In this document: positions 43,357 through 50,665 of the stretch, one piece after another
How positions within the stretch are numbered: position 1 is the first letter of the stretch
How the letters are laid out: every line of letters starts with the position of its first letter
NCBI RefSeq assembly: GCF_014646235.1
Contig: NZ_BMNB01000027.1
Span: 25,501 to 89,500 of the forward strand
Length of the DNA stretch: 64,000 bases
Direction of reading: 5' to 3'
Source of the DNA: Micromonospora sonchi
Lineage (GTDB): Bacteria > Actinomycetota > Actinomycetes > Mycobacteriales > Micromonosporaceae
Made by a program: the position numbers and the translations under genes
The notes under the pieces: generated by a model
What the model was told of the DNA's origin: nothing
Database searches by the model: none
The model's input: only the letters and a program-made list of their open reading frames with translations

Positions 43357-43764
43357 TCACTCGGTGATGGTGGGCGGCGCGGACAGGAAGGGCCGCAGCT
43401 CCAGCCACTCGTGGATCGGCCGGCCGCCCTTGCCGGGGGCGGCCGACAACTCGCCGGCCAGTTCCACGGCGCGCTCGTAGCTGTCGACGTCGATCACCAT
43501 CCAGCCGGCGATGAGGTCCTTGGTCTCGGCGAAGGGGCCGTCGGTGACCGGCGGGCGGCCCTCGCCGTCGTACCGGACAAACGTCCCCTCGGGGGCGAGC
43601 GCCTGACCGTCGACGTACTCCCCGGTCTGCTCCAGCCGGGCCGCGAAGTCGTTCATGTACTGGATGTGCGCCGAGATCTCCTCCTGCGTCCACTGGTCCA
43701 TCGGCACGTCGTTCACCGCCGGCGGCGCCCCACGGTAGTGCTTGAGCAGCAGGTACTTGGCCAT
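43357..43764 (-). CDS. DGPF/YCII-family protein, ECF42 partner
   Basis: The 135-residue ferredoxin-like alpha/beta protein of the YCII-related family has the hallmark VTDGPFAETKDLIAGW. ATG 43764 (MAKYLLLKHYRG) follows GGAGAG; an upstream in-frame start would run through the promoter. It is cotranscribed with the ECF42 gene. Its biochemical role is unknown; the pairing is conserved in actinobacteria. Confidence 0.9.
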   Translation of the reverse strand: MAKYLLLKHYRGAPPAVNDVPMDQWTQEEISAHIQYMNDFAARLEQTGEYVDGQALAPEGTFVRYDGEGRPPVTDGPFAETKDLIAGWMVIDVDSYERAVELAGELSAAPGKGGRPIHEWLELRPFLSAPPTITE

Positions 43765-43815
43765 GATCTCTCCTTGGTGCTGGTGTGACCCATTCTGGTC
43801 ACTCGGCACCCCTGG

Positions 43816-43842
43816 GACGGAGCACGCCACCGGATCTCGACA
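43816..43842 (-). promoter_or_regulatory. Predicted ECF42-dependent promoter
   Basis: On the minus strand TGTCGA (43842-43837), 17 bases and CGTC (43819-43816) match the TGTCGA/CGWC type promoter reported for Streptomyces ECF42. It lies about 52 bases before the DGPF gene, suggesting autoregulation of the DGPF-ECF42 operon. Confidence 0.6.
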
Positions 43843-43944
43843 TCGTTCCCGCGACAATTCTGCGGTCGGGTTCCGGCGCCGCTCAACCGCCCTGCTGCGC
43901 GCCCCAGGTGAGCACCAGCCAGAGATCGGTCATCGCGTTGTCGA

Positions 43945-44760
43945 TCAGAGCTACGACTTCAAGGGCAACGTGCTCACCGCTGCCCGCCAGTTCCGCGCAT
44001 CGCACCGGTCGGCACCGGACTGGTCCGGGCCGGTCGCGCTGGACCCCCAGGTCCACGCCACCACCACCGTGTTCGACGCGCTGAACCGGCCCACCGAGCT
44101 GAGCGCACCGGACGGCTCGGTGGTGACACCCGGGTACAACGGTCACCGACATGGTGACCGGCATCGACTACAACCCCAAGGGGCAACGGCTGCGGGTGGT
44201 GTACGGCAACGGGGTGACCAGCACGCTCTCTTACGACCCGCTGACGTTCCGGCTGACCCGCTGCCACACCGCCCGGGTCGACGCCACGCTGCAGGACCTG
44301 CGCTACACCTACGACCCGGTGGGCAACATCCTGCGGATCAGCGACGCCGCGCAGCCGTCGCTGATCTTCCGCAACCGGCTGGTCAGCGCCGACCTGGACT
44401 ACCGGTACGACTCCCGGTACCGGCTGATCGAGGCCACCGGCCGGGAACATCTCAGCCAGGGGGCGGCGGTGCCGCCCGGGGCCAGCGACGCGATCCGCAG
44501 CCGGCTGCCGCATCCCCATGACGGCGACGCCATGGCCCGATACCGGGAGCGGTACTTCTACGATCGGTCGGCAACCTGACCCGGATCATCCACCGCACCG
44601 AGGATCCGGCCACCCCCGGGTGGACCCGCGACTATCCGTTCCAGACCCCGAGCCTGCTGGAGCCGGCCGAGACCGGCAACCGGCTCACAGACCCCGGATT
44701 CGGCTACGACCCGCACGGCAACCCCACGACGCCGCTGGCCGCGGGCCGGGGCGGTGCCGC
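43945..44760 (+). pseudogene. Tc-toxin TcC/RHS-repeat gene relic
   Basis: Three adjacent segments in different frames together read as an RHS/YD-repeat toxin subunit. They are YDFKGNVLTAARQF to TELSAPDGSVVTPGYN (to about 44145), VTGIDYNPKGQRLRVVYGNG to LPHPHDGDAMARYRERYFYD (44151-44570), and GNLTRIIHRTEDPATPGWTR to DPGFGYDPHGN (44575-44720). The order and DGDAMARYRERYFYD resemble the shell of TcC/SpvB-like insecticidal complex proteins. At least two frameshifts, and absence of the N-terminal part and C-terminal toxin, mean it is inactive. After 44760, fragments such as LERAAVWDAAHIEERLRDQ (ending TAG 44989) come from an unidentified gene. Confidence 0.75.
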
Positions 44761-45006
44761 TGACCGATGCCGGGGTGGCGATCCCGGAGTACTTCATGCA
44801 GGACATGTTCAATCCGACCAGGTGCCGGATCATCGACCACCTCGGCAACGTCCGGCCGGCCCAGCCGAGGACTGCGTCGGGCTGGAACGGGCCGCGGTCT
44901 GGGACGCCGCGCACATCGAGGAGCGGCTGCGGGACCAGCACGCCGGCCGACCCAACCCGCACCTGGAACACCTGTGCCTCAAGCGTTAGGTGGGTGACGC
45001 GGTACG

Positions 45007-45744
45007 TCAGGTCGATGCTCGGCCCTCCTGCTGCGTCTTGAGGTCACGCAGCGCGAAGCGGAGGTGCTCCCACTCCTCGTGAAGGATCACGTGGAGGCAG
45101 CGCAGGACCGACACTTCGTGTTCGGGTGACCACGGGTGCTGTCGCGGCTCGGCGAGCCGCTCCGGCGTGACGCTCGCGAGGAACTCCCGCACCATGGCCT
45201 GCCGATCGGCACGCAGTTCGAGCACCTCGGCCAGGCTCGGCTGCCTGGTCTCGAAGATCGACATGTCGAATCCATCCGTCTCGTACTCGGCGTGCGGCTG
45301 GCCGAGCGGATGGAAGGGCTGCGGCCGGCACAGGATCGCTTTACCGAGCCACGCGTCGGTGGCGCACGCGAGGTGGCGCAGGGTCTGCGCGAACGACCAT
45401 TCGCCATCGACCGAGACGTCGACTGCGCTCGCGGGCATGGCTGCGACCTCGTCGACCGCCACGGCCCAGGCCCGTTCCAGCGCCGCCCACGCCGACCGCA
45501 GGCCGTCCGGGTCCTTGGCGTGCCTCAGCTCGCGCCCAGCGAACCGGCGGTTGAGCTCGGCCTCGACGAACGGCACGACGTCGACACCGTTGACCAGAAG
45601 TGGTCCGTCGGTCAGCCACGGTGTGTCGATGTCGAGCCCGCACACGTCAACGCCGCGCATCACCGCCCCGGTCAGCGTCGAGTTGTCGAACCGCGCGCCC
45701 TGCAGGTCCCTGCCGACGAACGCGATGACGTCGTCCTGCGCCAC
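45007..45744 (-). CDS. DinB-superfamily protein with pentapeptide-like N-terminus
   Basis: The 245-residue protein starts with a short pentapeptide-like stretch (DLQGARFDNSTLTGAVMRGV, residues 13-32), then a DinB/DUF664 four-helix bundle from about 80 to 235. Putative metal-site histidines are in FAQTLRHLACATDAWL, and LHVILHEEWEHLRFA supplies the third. DinB-like proteins include mycothiol-dependent transferases. The substrate is unknown. Monocistronic; convergent with the toxin relic. Confidence 0.85.
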   Translation of the reverse strand: MAQDDVIAFVGRDLQGARFDNSTLTGAVMRGVDVCGLDIDTPWLTDGPLLVNGVDVVPFVEAELNRRFAGRELRHAKDPDGLRSAWAALERAWAVAVDEVAAMPASAVDVSVDGEWSFAQTLRHLACATDAWLGKAILCRPQPFHPLGQPHAEYETDGFDMSIFETRQPSLAEVLELRADRQAMVREFLASVTPERLAEPRQHPWSPEHEVSVLRCLHVILHEEWEHLRFALRDLKTQQEGRAST

Positions 45745-45851
45745 TCGAATCCCTTCGTTGAGATGCGCGGCGATCGTAGCTCGTGCCCGATCATCGCTGC
45801 CGCTCCGACGATCCCACGGTCAAAGCGGCAGCGAGCCCCCGTTGATCACTC

Positions 45852-46154
45852 GTGGGCAGCGGCGTGCAGGTCACCGCCGTATGCCCGGGCTGGGTCCGCA
45901 CCGAGTTCCACCGCCGTGCTGCTCTCGATGTCGACGACGTACCGCACTATCTCTGGTTGAAGCCGGAGACCGTGGTCGACGTCGCGCTACGCGACTTCTC
46001 CCGTGGGGTCCGGGTGAGCGTTCCCACCGCCCGGCACAAGACCATCGTCGGCCTCAACCGCGCGGTGCCACGCCGACTCGCCGCAGCGATCTCGGCGCGC
46101 GTCGGTTCCCGGCGGACGGGCCGCCGAGCTCCTGCCCCGGACTCTGCCGATTGA
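45852..46154 (+). pseudogene. Short-chain dehydrogenase 3' fragment
   Basis: The 100-codon frame reads GSGVQVTAVCPGWVRTEFHR, then LDVDDVPHYLWLKPETVVDVAL, the segment that follows the catalytic YxxxK in SDR enzymes (CPGxVxTxF). The nucleotide-binding GxxxGxG and the catalytic Ser/Tyr/Lys part are absent upstream. The remnant is about 40 percent of an SDR and probably not functional. Confidence 0.7.
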
Positions 46155-46182
46155 TGCAGCGCAGCGGAAATCCGCGAGGCGG

Positions 46183-46209
46183 TGTCGGATCGGGGCGGAG
46201 GCGTTCGTA
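46183..46209 (+). promoter_or_regulatory. Possible ECF42-type promoter, second operon
   Basis: TGTCGG (46183-46188), 17 bases and CGTA (46206-46209) differ by one base in each element from the TGTCGA-N17-CGTC at the first operon. It lies 57 bases before the reductase-like gene of the second DGPF-ECF42 operon. Confidence 0.4.
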
Positions 46210-46266
46210 GCAGGGGTGAAAGACCGCCCACGAGGGGCGCCTTAGAACCACAGGAGATTCGGCGCC

Positions 46267-46896
46267 ATGAAACTGACGACCACCACGAACGTCTCTGTCG
46301 ACGGCGTGATGCAGGGACTTGGCGGGCCGGAGGAGGACCGCAGGGACGGATTCGAGCGCGGCGGATGGGCCCTGCCGCTGTTCGACGAGGGGGTCGAGGC
46401 GTTGCTCGGCCAGGTTTACCAGCGCGCCGACGCGTTCCTGTTCGGACGCCGGACCTACGAGGTCTTTGCCGCATCCTGGGGCGTGGTCGAGGAGATGGCG
46501 AACACTCCCATCGGACGTGCCCTGAACAAGCAGCGCAAGTACGTCGCATCGTCCACGCTCAGCGACCCGCGGTGGGCGGACACCACCGTTCTCTCCGGTG
46601 ACGTCGCGGCCGCCGTTCGGGAACTGAAGGCCGAGCCGGGGGGTGAGCTGCAGGTGCACGGCAGCCTCAGCCTGGTCCGCTGGCTGTTCGACAACCAGCT
46701 CGTCGATGAGATCGCCCTGCTCACGTACCCCGTGGTGGTCGGTCAGGGCATGCGGCTGTTCCCCACCACCGGCCCGGACACCGCACTCGAACTGGTCGAT
46801 TCGCGAGCCACCGCGAACGGCGTGACATTCCAGGTCTACCGGCCCAGCGGGTGCCCGCAGTACGCAACGGCCGTGCCCACCCCGAACCTGACGTAG
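46267..46896 (+). CDS. Dihydrofolate-reductase-family protein (RibD C-terminal fold)
   Basis: The 209-residue protein begins MKLTTTTNVSVDGVMQG and contains AFLFGRRTYEVFAASWG, ELQVHGSLSLVRWLFDNQLV and DEIALLTYPVVVGQGMRLF, the standard pattern of the NADPH-binding DHFR-like RibD_C family. The real substrate is unknown. It is the first gene of a likely three-gene operon with a DGPF protein and ECF42. The ATG is preceded by AGGAGA. Confidence 0.88.
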   Translation: MKLTTTTNVSVDGVMQGLGGPEEDRRDGFERGGWALPLFDEGVEALLGQVYQRADAFLFGRRTYEVFAASWGVVEEMANTPIGRALNKQRKYVASSTLSDPRWADTTVLSGDVAAAVRELKAEPGGELQVHGSLSLVRWLFDNQLVDEIALLTYPVVVGQGMRLFPTTGPDTALELVDSRATANGVTFQVYRPSGCPQYATAVPTPNLT

Positions 46897-46940
46897 GTAC
46901 CGCACCGGACGTGCACACCCCCCAACAACAGGAGATGATC

Positions 46941-47264
46941 ATGCAGTACCTGGTTTCCGTGATCGACGACAAGACCAACTCCGCCACCCCGAGCGAGTTG
47001 GGCGCCATCGACGCGTTCAACGACCGGCTCCGAGCCGAGGGCCACTGGGTCTTCGCCGGGGGCCTCGCGGCGCCCAGCACGGCCACCGTCATCGACAGCC
47101 GCGGCGGGGAGGCTCTGTTCACCGACGGTCCCTTCCTGGAGTCGAAGGAGTATCTCGCCGGCTTCTGGATCATCGAGGCCCCCGACCTCGACGTCGCGCT
47201 CAGACTGGCCGCCGCAGGGTCGAAGCATTGCAATCGCAAGGTCGAGGTAAGGCCGTTCCTGTGA
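46941..47264 (+). CDS. DGPF/YCII-family protein, second ECF42 partner
   Basis: The 107-residue protein carries LFTDGPFLESKEYLAGFWII, the DGPF hallmark, and ends KVEVRPFL. ATG 46941 follows AGGAGATG; the frame's upstream part is the tail of the reductase-like gene in another frame. Its TGA overlaps the GTG of the sigma-factor gene, so both are coupled. Confidence 0.9.
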   Translation: MQYLVSVIDDKTNSATPSELGAIDAFNDRLRAEGHWVFAGGLAAPSTATVIDSRGGEALFTDGPFLESKEYLAGFWIIEAPDLDVALRLAAAGSKHCNRKVEVRPFL

Positions 47265-48493
47265 GCGTGGTCGACGTCCGGGAGGCGATCACCCGCGCCC
47301 ACCGCGAGCAGTGGGCGCGGGTGGTGGCGGCCCTGACCCGACGTTTCGGTGACCTCGACATCGCCGAGGAGGCGGCGGCGGAGGCGTTCGCGACCGCCGT
47401 CGAGCGGTGGCCGGGCGACGGTGTGCCCCCCAACCCCGGCGCCTGGTTGACCACCACCGCCAATCGCAAGGCCATCGACCGGATCCGGCGCGAAAACAAG
47501 CGCGACGACAAGCAGAAGGAGGCTCAGCTGTTGTACGACGGCGTCCCGCCCGAGCCTCTCGGCGCCATCGACGACGAGCGGCTCCGGCTGATCTTCACCT
47601 GCTGTCACCCGGCGCTCGCGATGCAGACCCGCGTGGCGCTGACGCTGCGCATGGTCGGCGGTCTGACCGTGCCCGAGATCGCCCGTGCCTTCCTGGTGCA
47701 GGAGACCGCCATGGGGCAGCGGATCACCCGCGCAAAGGCCAAGATCAAGGCAGCTCGCATCCCGTACCGGGTGCCGTCGACGGAGGATCTCCCGGCGCGC
47801 GTCTCCGGCGTACTCGCCGTCCTCTTCCTCGTCTTCAACGAGGGCTACCTGGCGACCGGCTCCGGCACCGACCCCGTACGTCACGACCTGACCGCCGAGG
47901 CGATCCGGCTCTCCCGCCTGATCCATGCCCTCATGCCCGACGACGGTGAGGTGACCGGGCTGCTGGCGCTGATGCTCCTCACCGAGGCCCGCCGCACCGC
48001 CCGGGTCTCGGCCAGCGGCGAACTGGTGCCCCTCCACGAGCAGGACCGTGGGGCCTGGGACACGGCGCTGATCGCCGAGGGGCATCGGCTGGTGCGCGAG
48101 CGCCTGGCCACCGGGGTGGCCCCGGGTCGCTACCAGCTCCTCGCCGCGATCAACGCCGTACACACCTTCGCCCGCGACGTACGCGACACCGACTGGTCAC
48201 AGGTCGTCGCCCTCTACGACCAGCTCGTCCGCCTCGACCCCGCACCGATCGTCGCCCTCAACCGGGCCATCGCCGTCGCCGAACTCGACGGCCCCGAGGT
48301 GGCACTGGCGGCCGTCGACCGTCTTGAGCACCACCTGGTCGACTATCACGCCTACCACGCGACCCGCGCCGAACTGCTGCGGCGGCTCGGCCGGAGCCAG
48401 CGGTCGCGCGCGGCCTACGACAGAGCCATCGAGCTGGCGGGCAACACCGCCGAGACCGCTTACCTGACACGCCGCCGCGACCAGCTGAAATAG
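47261..48493 (+). CDS. ECF42-type sigma factor, second copy
   Basis: The 410-residue sigma factor has sigma2 (DIAEEAAAEAFATAVERWP), sigma4 (GLTVPEIARAFLVQETAMGQ, RITRAKAKIKAARIPYR) and the ECF42 extension with FLVFNEGYLATGSG, HEQDRGAWDTALIAEGHRL and ALNRAIAVAELDGPEVAL. GTG 47261 (MSVVDVREAITRAHREQW) gives a GTGA overlap with the DGPF gene; the TTG at 47228 would add only an overlap-derived stretch. It is paralogous to the sigma factor at 42.2 kb. Confidence 0.93.
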   Translation: MSVVDVREAITRAHREQWARVVAALTRRFGDLDIAEEAAAEAFATAVERWPGDGVPPNPGAWLTTTANRKAIDRIRRENKRDDKQKEAQLLYDGVPPEPLGAIDDERLRLIFTCCHPALAMQTRVALTLRMVGGLTVPEIARAFLVQETAMGQRITRAKAKIKAARIPYRVPSTEDLPARVSGVLAVLFLVFNEGYLATGSGTDPVRHDLTAEAIRLSRLIHALMPDDGEVTGLLALMLLTEARRTARVSASGELVPLHEQDRGAWDTALIAEGHRLVRERLATGVAPGRYQLLAAINAVHTFARDVRDTDWSQVVALYDQLVRLDPAPIVALNRAIAVAELDGPEVALAAVDRLEHHLVDYHAYHATRAELLRRLGRSQRSRAAYDRAIELAGNTAETAYLTRRRDQLK

Positions 48494-48614
48494 CGTCCGG
48501 CGGGCGACGCCGGGCAGGGCGGCCAGCTGACGAACGAGGCATCTGCACAAGGTCAGGGCGGTTACCAAGATCGTCGAAGTTCCACACTCGGATCCGGTGC
48601 TATACGGTCGGGGG

Positions 48615-48833
48615 GTGAAAACCGAGCATCACTGGTGGAACGGCAACCGCAGCGTGCGAGGACGCCGCGACGTGTACATCCGCACCGATGGCGAGTCGTG
48701 GGAGGTCGAGGCCCGAGCCGGCGGCGACGCTGGCCGGTCGAAGATCTACCCGTGCCCGGGCCGGCGGTCGGCGGAGATCCTGGCCGGGGCATGGATGGAC
48801 GGACAGAGCCGGTGGCAGGTCATGGTCCCCTGA
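48615..48833 (+). CDS. Small conserved-looking hypothetical protein
   Basis: The 72-residue protein KTEHHWWNGNRSVRGRRDVY continues as IRTDGESWEVEARAGGDAG and KIYPCPGRRSAEILAGAWMDG. Alternating strands and a tryptophan-rich N-terminus suggest a compact beta fold. GTG 48615 follows GGGGGG. I recognise no named domain; codon bias and length support a real gene. The helicase gene is 180 bases downstream. Confidence 0.65.
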   Translation: MKTEHHWWNGNRSVRGRRDVYIRTDGESWEVEARAGGDAGRSKIYPCPGRRSAEILAGAWMDGQSRWQVMVP

Positions 48834-49013
48834 TCGGCCGACGCCGATGCTCGTCCACCACCTGTCGGCTGGCGGCGGGATCCGGCAGCGGGTTCGAGTA
48901 GAATGACAGCACGGTCCGCCCAGCATGGCGGCCGGGTTCGATGTCCCACGCCACGCGCCGCGGCCGGAACGGTCAGCGCCGGGCGGGACGTTTCTTCGAC
49001 GTTCGGAGCCTTC

Positions 49014-50465
49014 ATGGCGGCAAGCCGCCCACGCCAGACCACCTCGTCCGACTCTCTCACCTTCGCCGACCTCGGCGTGCCCGACGCGCTGAACCGCGTG
49101 CTGGCCGCGACCGGGGTGGACCGGCCGTTCCCGATCCAGGCCGCGACACTGCCCGACGCGCTCGCCGGACGGGACGTGCTGGGCCGGGGCCGCACCGGTT
49201 CGGGAAAGACCTATGCCTTCGTACTGGCGGTACTGACCCGCCTGGCCGCCACCGCCGCGCCACGGCAGGCCGGGCGCCCCCGGGCGCTGATCCTCGTACC
49301 CACTCGTGAGCTGGCCACCCAGATCGACAGCGTGATGGCGCCGCTGGCGCAGGCGCTGTCGCTACGCACGATGACGATCTTCGGTGGCGTCGGCGCCCGA
49401 CCTCAGGTCGCCGGGCTGCGCGCCGGGGTCGACGTCCTGGTGGCCTGCCCGGGCCGGCTCGCCGACCATGTCGAGACCGGTCACGCGCGCTTGGACGCCG
49501 TCGAGATCACCGTGCTCGACGAGGCCGACCACATGGCCGATCTCGGTTTCCTGCCCACCGTACGGCGGCTGTTGGACCAGACCCCGCGTGGCGGGCAGCG
49601 TCTGCTGTTCTCCGCCACCCTGGACGCCGGCGTCGATGTCCTGGTGCGGCGGTTCCTCACCGATCCGGTCGTGCACAGCGTCGACTCGACGCTGTCGCCG
49701 GTCGCCGCGATGGCGCACCACGTCCTGCACGTCCACGCCGAGGACCGGCTCGCCGTGCTGGTCGAGCTGACCGCCGCGCCGGGCCGGACCGTGGTGTTCA
49801 CGCGCACCAAGCGGGGCGCGAAGACCCTCGCCCGCCGGCTGGTCGCGGCCGGGGTGGCCGCCGTCGAACTGCACGGCAACCTGGCCCAGGGCGCTCGCAC
49901 CAGGAACCTTCAGGCGTTCTCCGACGGCCAGGCCCAGGCGCTGGTCGCCACCGACATCGCCGCCCGGGGCATCCACGTCGACGACGTGGCCCTGGTCGTG
50001 CACGCCGACCCGCCGGTGGAGCACAAGGCGTACCTGCACCGCTCGGGCCGCACCGCCCGGGCCGGCGCGGCCGGGACGGTCGTCACACTGATGACCGACG
50101 GGCAGGTGCCGGAGGTACGGGAACTGACCCGTAAGGCGGGCGTCACGGCGACCACGACCCGGCTGCGCCCGGGTGACGCGCTGCTTCGCGAACTCGCCCC
50201 GGGGGAACGGACGCTGGTCCCCCAGCCCATGCCGCAACCCGCCGGTTCGCGGCACGAGACGCAGCGCGCCGGTTCGCGGCACGAGACGCAGCGCGCCGGT
50301 TCGCGGCACGAGACGCAGCGCACGGGCTCGCGGCACGAGACGCAGCCGGCCCACGGCGGCCGGGGTCGACGCGGCGGCAAGCCGGCGCCGACCACCTCGG
50401 AGCGATCCGGTGCGGCGGCCTTCTCCGCCCGGGCCCGGCCAGTCGCTCGCCACGGCGGGCGCTGA
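49014..50465 (+). CDS. DEAD-box RNA helicase
   Basis: The 483-residue helicase has motifs in order: GVDRPFPIQ (Q motif), GRTGSGKT (I), PTRELA (Ia), VLDEADHM (II), LFSATL (III), VATDIAARGIHVDD (V) and HRSGRTARAG (VI). ATG 49014 follows GGAG; the roughly 110-base leader from 48900 is open in frame but lacks helicase sequence and may be a regulatory 5' UTR, as in cold-induced helicases. The C-terminal tail has four copies of a 9-residue unit GSRHETQRA and then an Arg/Gly-rich end, a probable RNA-binding region. Confidence 0.93.
   Translation: MAASRPRQTTSSDSLTFADLGVPDALNRVLAATGVDRPFPIQAATLPDALAGRDVLGRGRTGSGKTYAFVLAVLTRLAATAAPRQAGRPRALILVPTRELATQIDSVMAPLAQALSLRTMTIFGGVGARPQVAGLRAGVDVLVACPGRLADHVETGHARLDAVEITVLDEADHMADLGFLPTVRRLLDQTPRGGQRLLFSATLDAGVDVLVRRFLTDPVVHSVDSTLSPVAAMAHHVLHVHAEDRLAVLVELTAAPGRTVVFTRTKRGAKTLARRLVAAGVAAVELHGNLAQGARTRNLQAFSDGQAQALVATDIAARGIHVDDVALVVHADPPVEHKAYLHRSGRTARAGAAGTVVTLMTDGQVPEVRELTRKAGVTATTTRLRPGDALLRELAPGERTLVPQPMPQPAGSRHETQRAGSRHETQRAGSRHETQRTGSRHETQPAHGGRGRRGGKPAPTTSERSGAAAFSARARPVARHGGR
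50241..50348 (+). repeat. Four 27-bp in-frame tandem repeats in the helicase tail
   Basis: Units start at 50241, 50268, 50295 and 50322. The first three are identical (GCCGGTTCGCGGCACGAGAC then GCAGCGC) and the fourth has a few changes. They encode AGSRHETQR repeats. The near-perfect identity suggests recent slippage expansion. Confidence 0.85.
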
Positions 50466-50467
50466 CG

Positions 50468-50650
50468 CATTGTGCCGTCGGAGCGCCACCGCACCCGGTC
50501 ACCGGTGCGGTAGAGGCGCTCGCCCGGCGCACCGTACGGGTCGGGCACGAACCGCTCGGCGGCCAGGTCGGGCCGGCCGAGCTAGCCGCGGGCCAGGCCG
50601 GCAGCGCAGACGCGTGGACGCCGGGGCAGCCCGTAGCGGGCACCCGGTCG
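50468..50650 (-). pseudogene. NRPS adenylation-domain relic
   Basis: The minus strand reads AGLARG, stop, LGRPDLAAERFVPDPYGAPG, ERLYRTGDRVRWRSDGTM. These are the A6-A7 core motifs of nonribosomal peptide adenylation domains (GxLARGYxxRPxLTxxRF; YRTGDxVR). The Tyr codon is TAG (50584-50582), a single-base change from TAC, and the frame ends at the helicase gene. Only about 55 codons remain, with no condensation or carrier domain nearby. Confidence 0.75.
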
Positions 50651-50665
50651 CCTCGCCCACAGCGG

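Noticed and set aside
44754..45041. Frames around PEYFMQDMFNPTRCRIIDHLG after the toxin relic
   Set aside because: Reading frame, start and family are unclear; kept only as part of the relic description.
50241..50348. Relationship between the helicase 27-bp repeats and the 28-bp array at 13 kb
   Set aside because: Only a short TCTCGTGC-like core is shared; the periods and flanks differ, so similarity is probably chance in GC-rich DNA.
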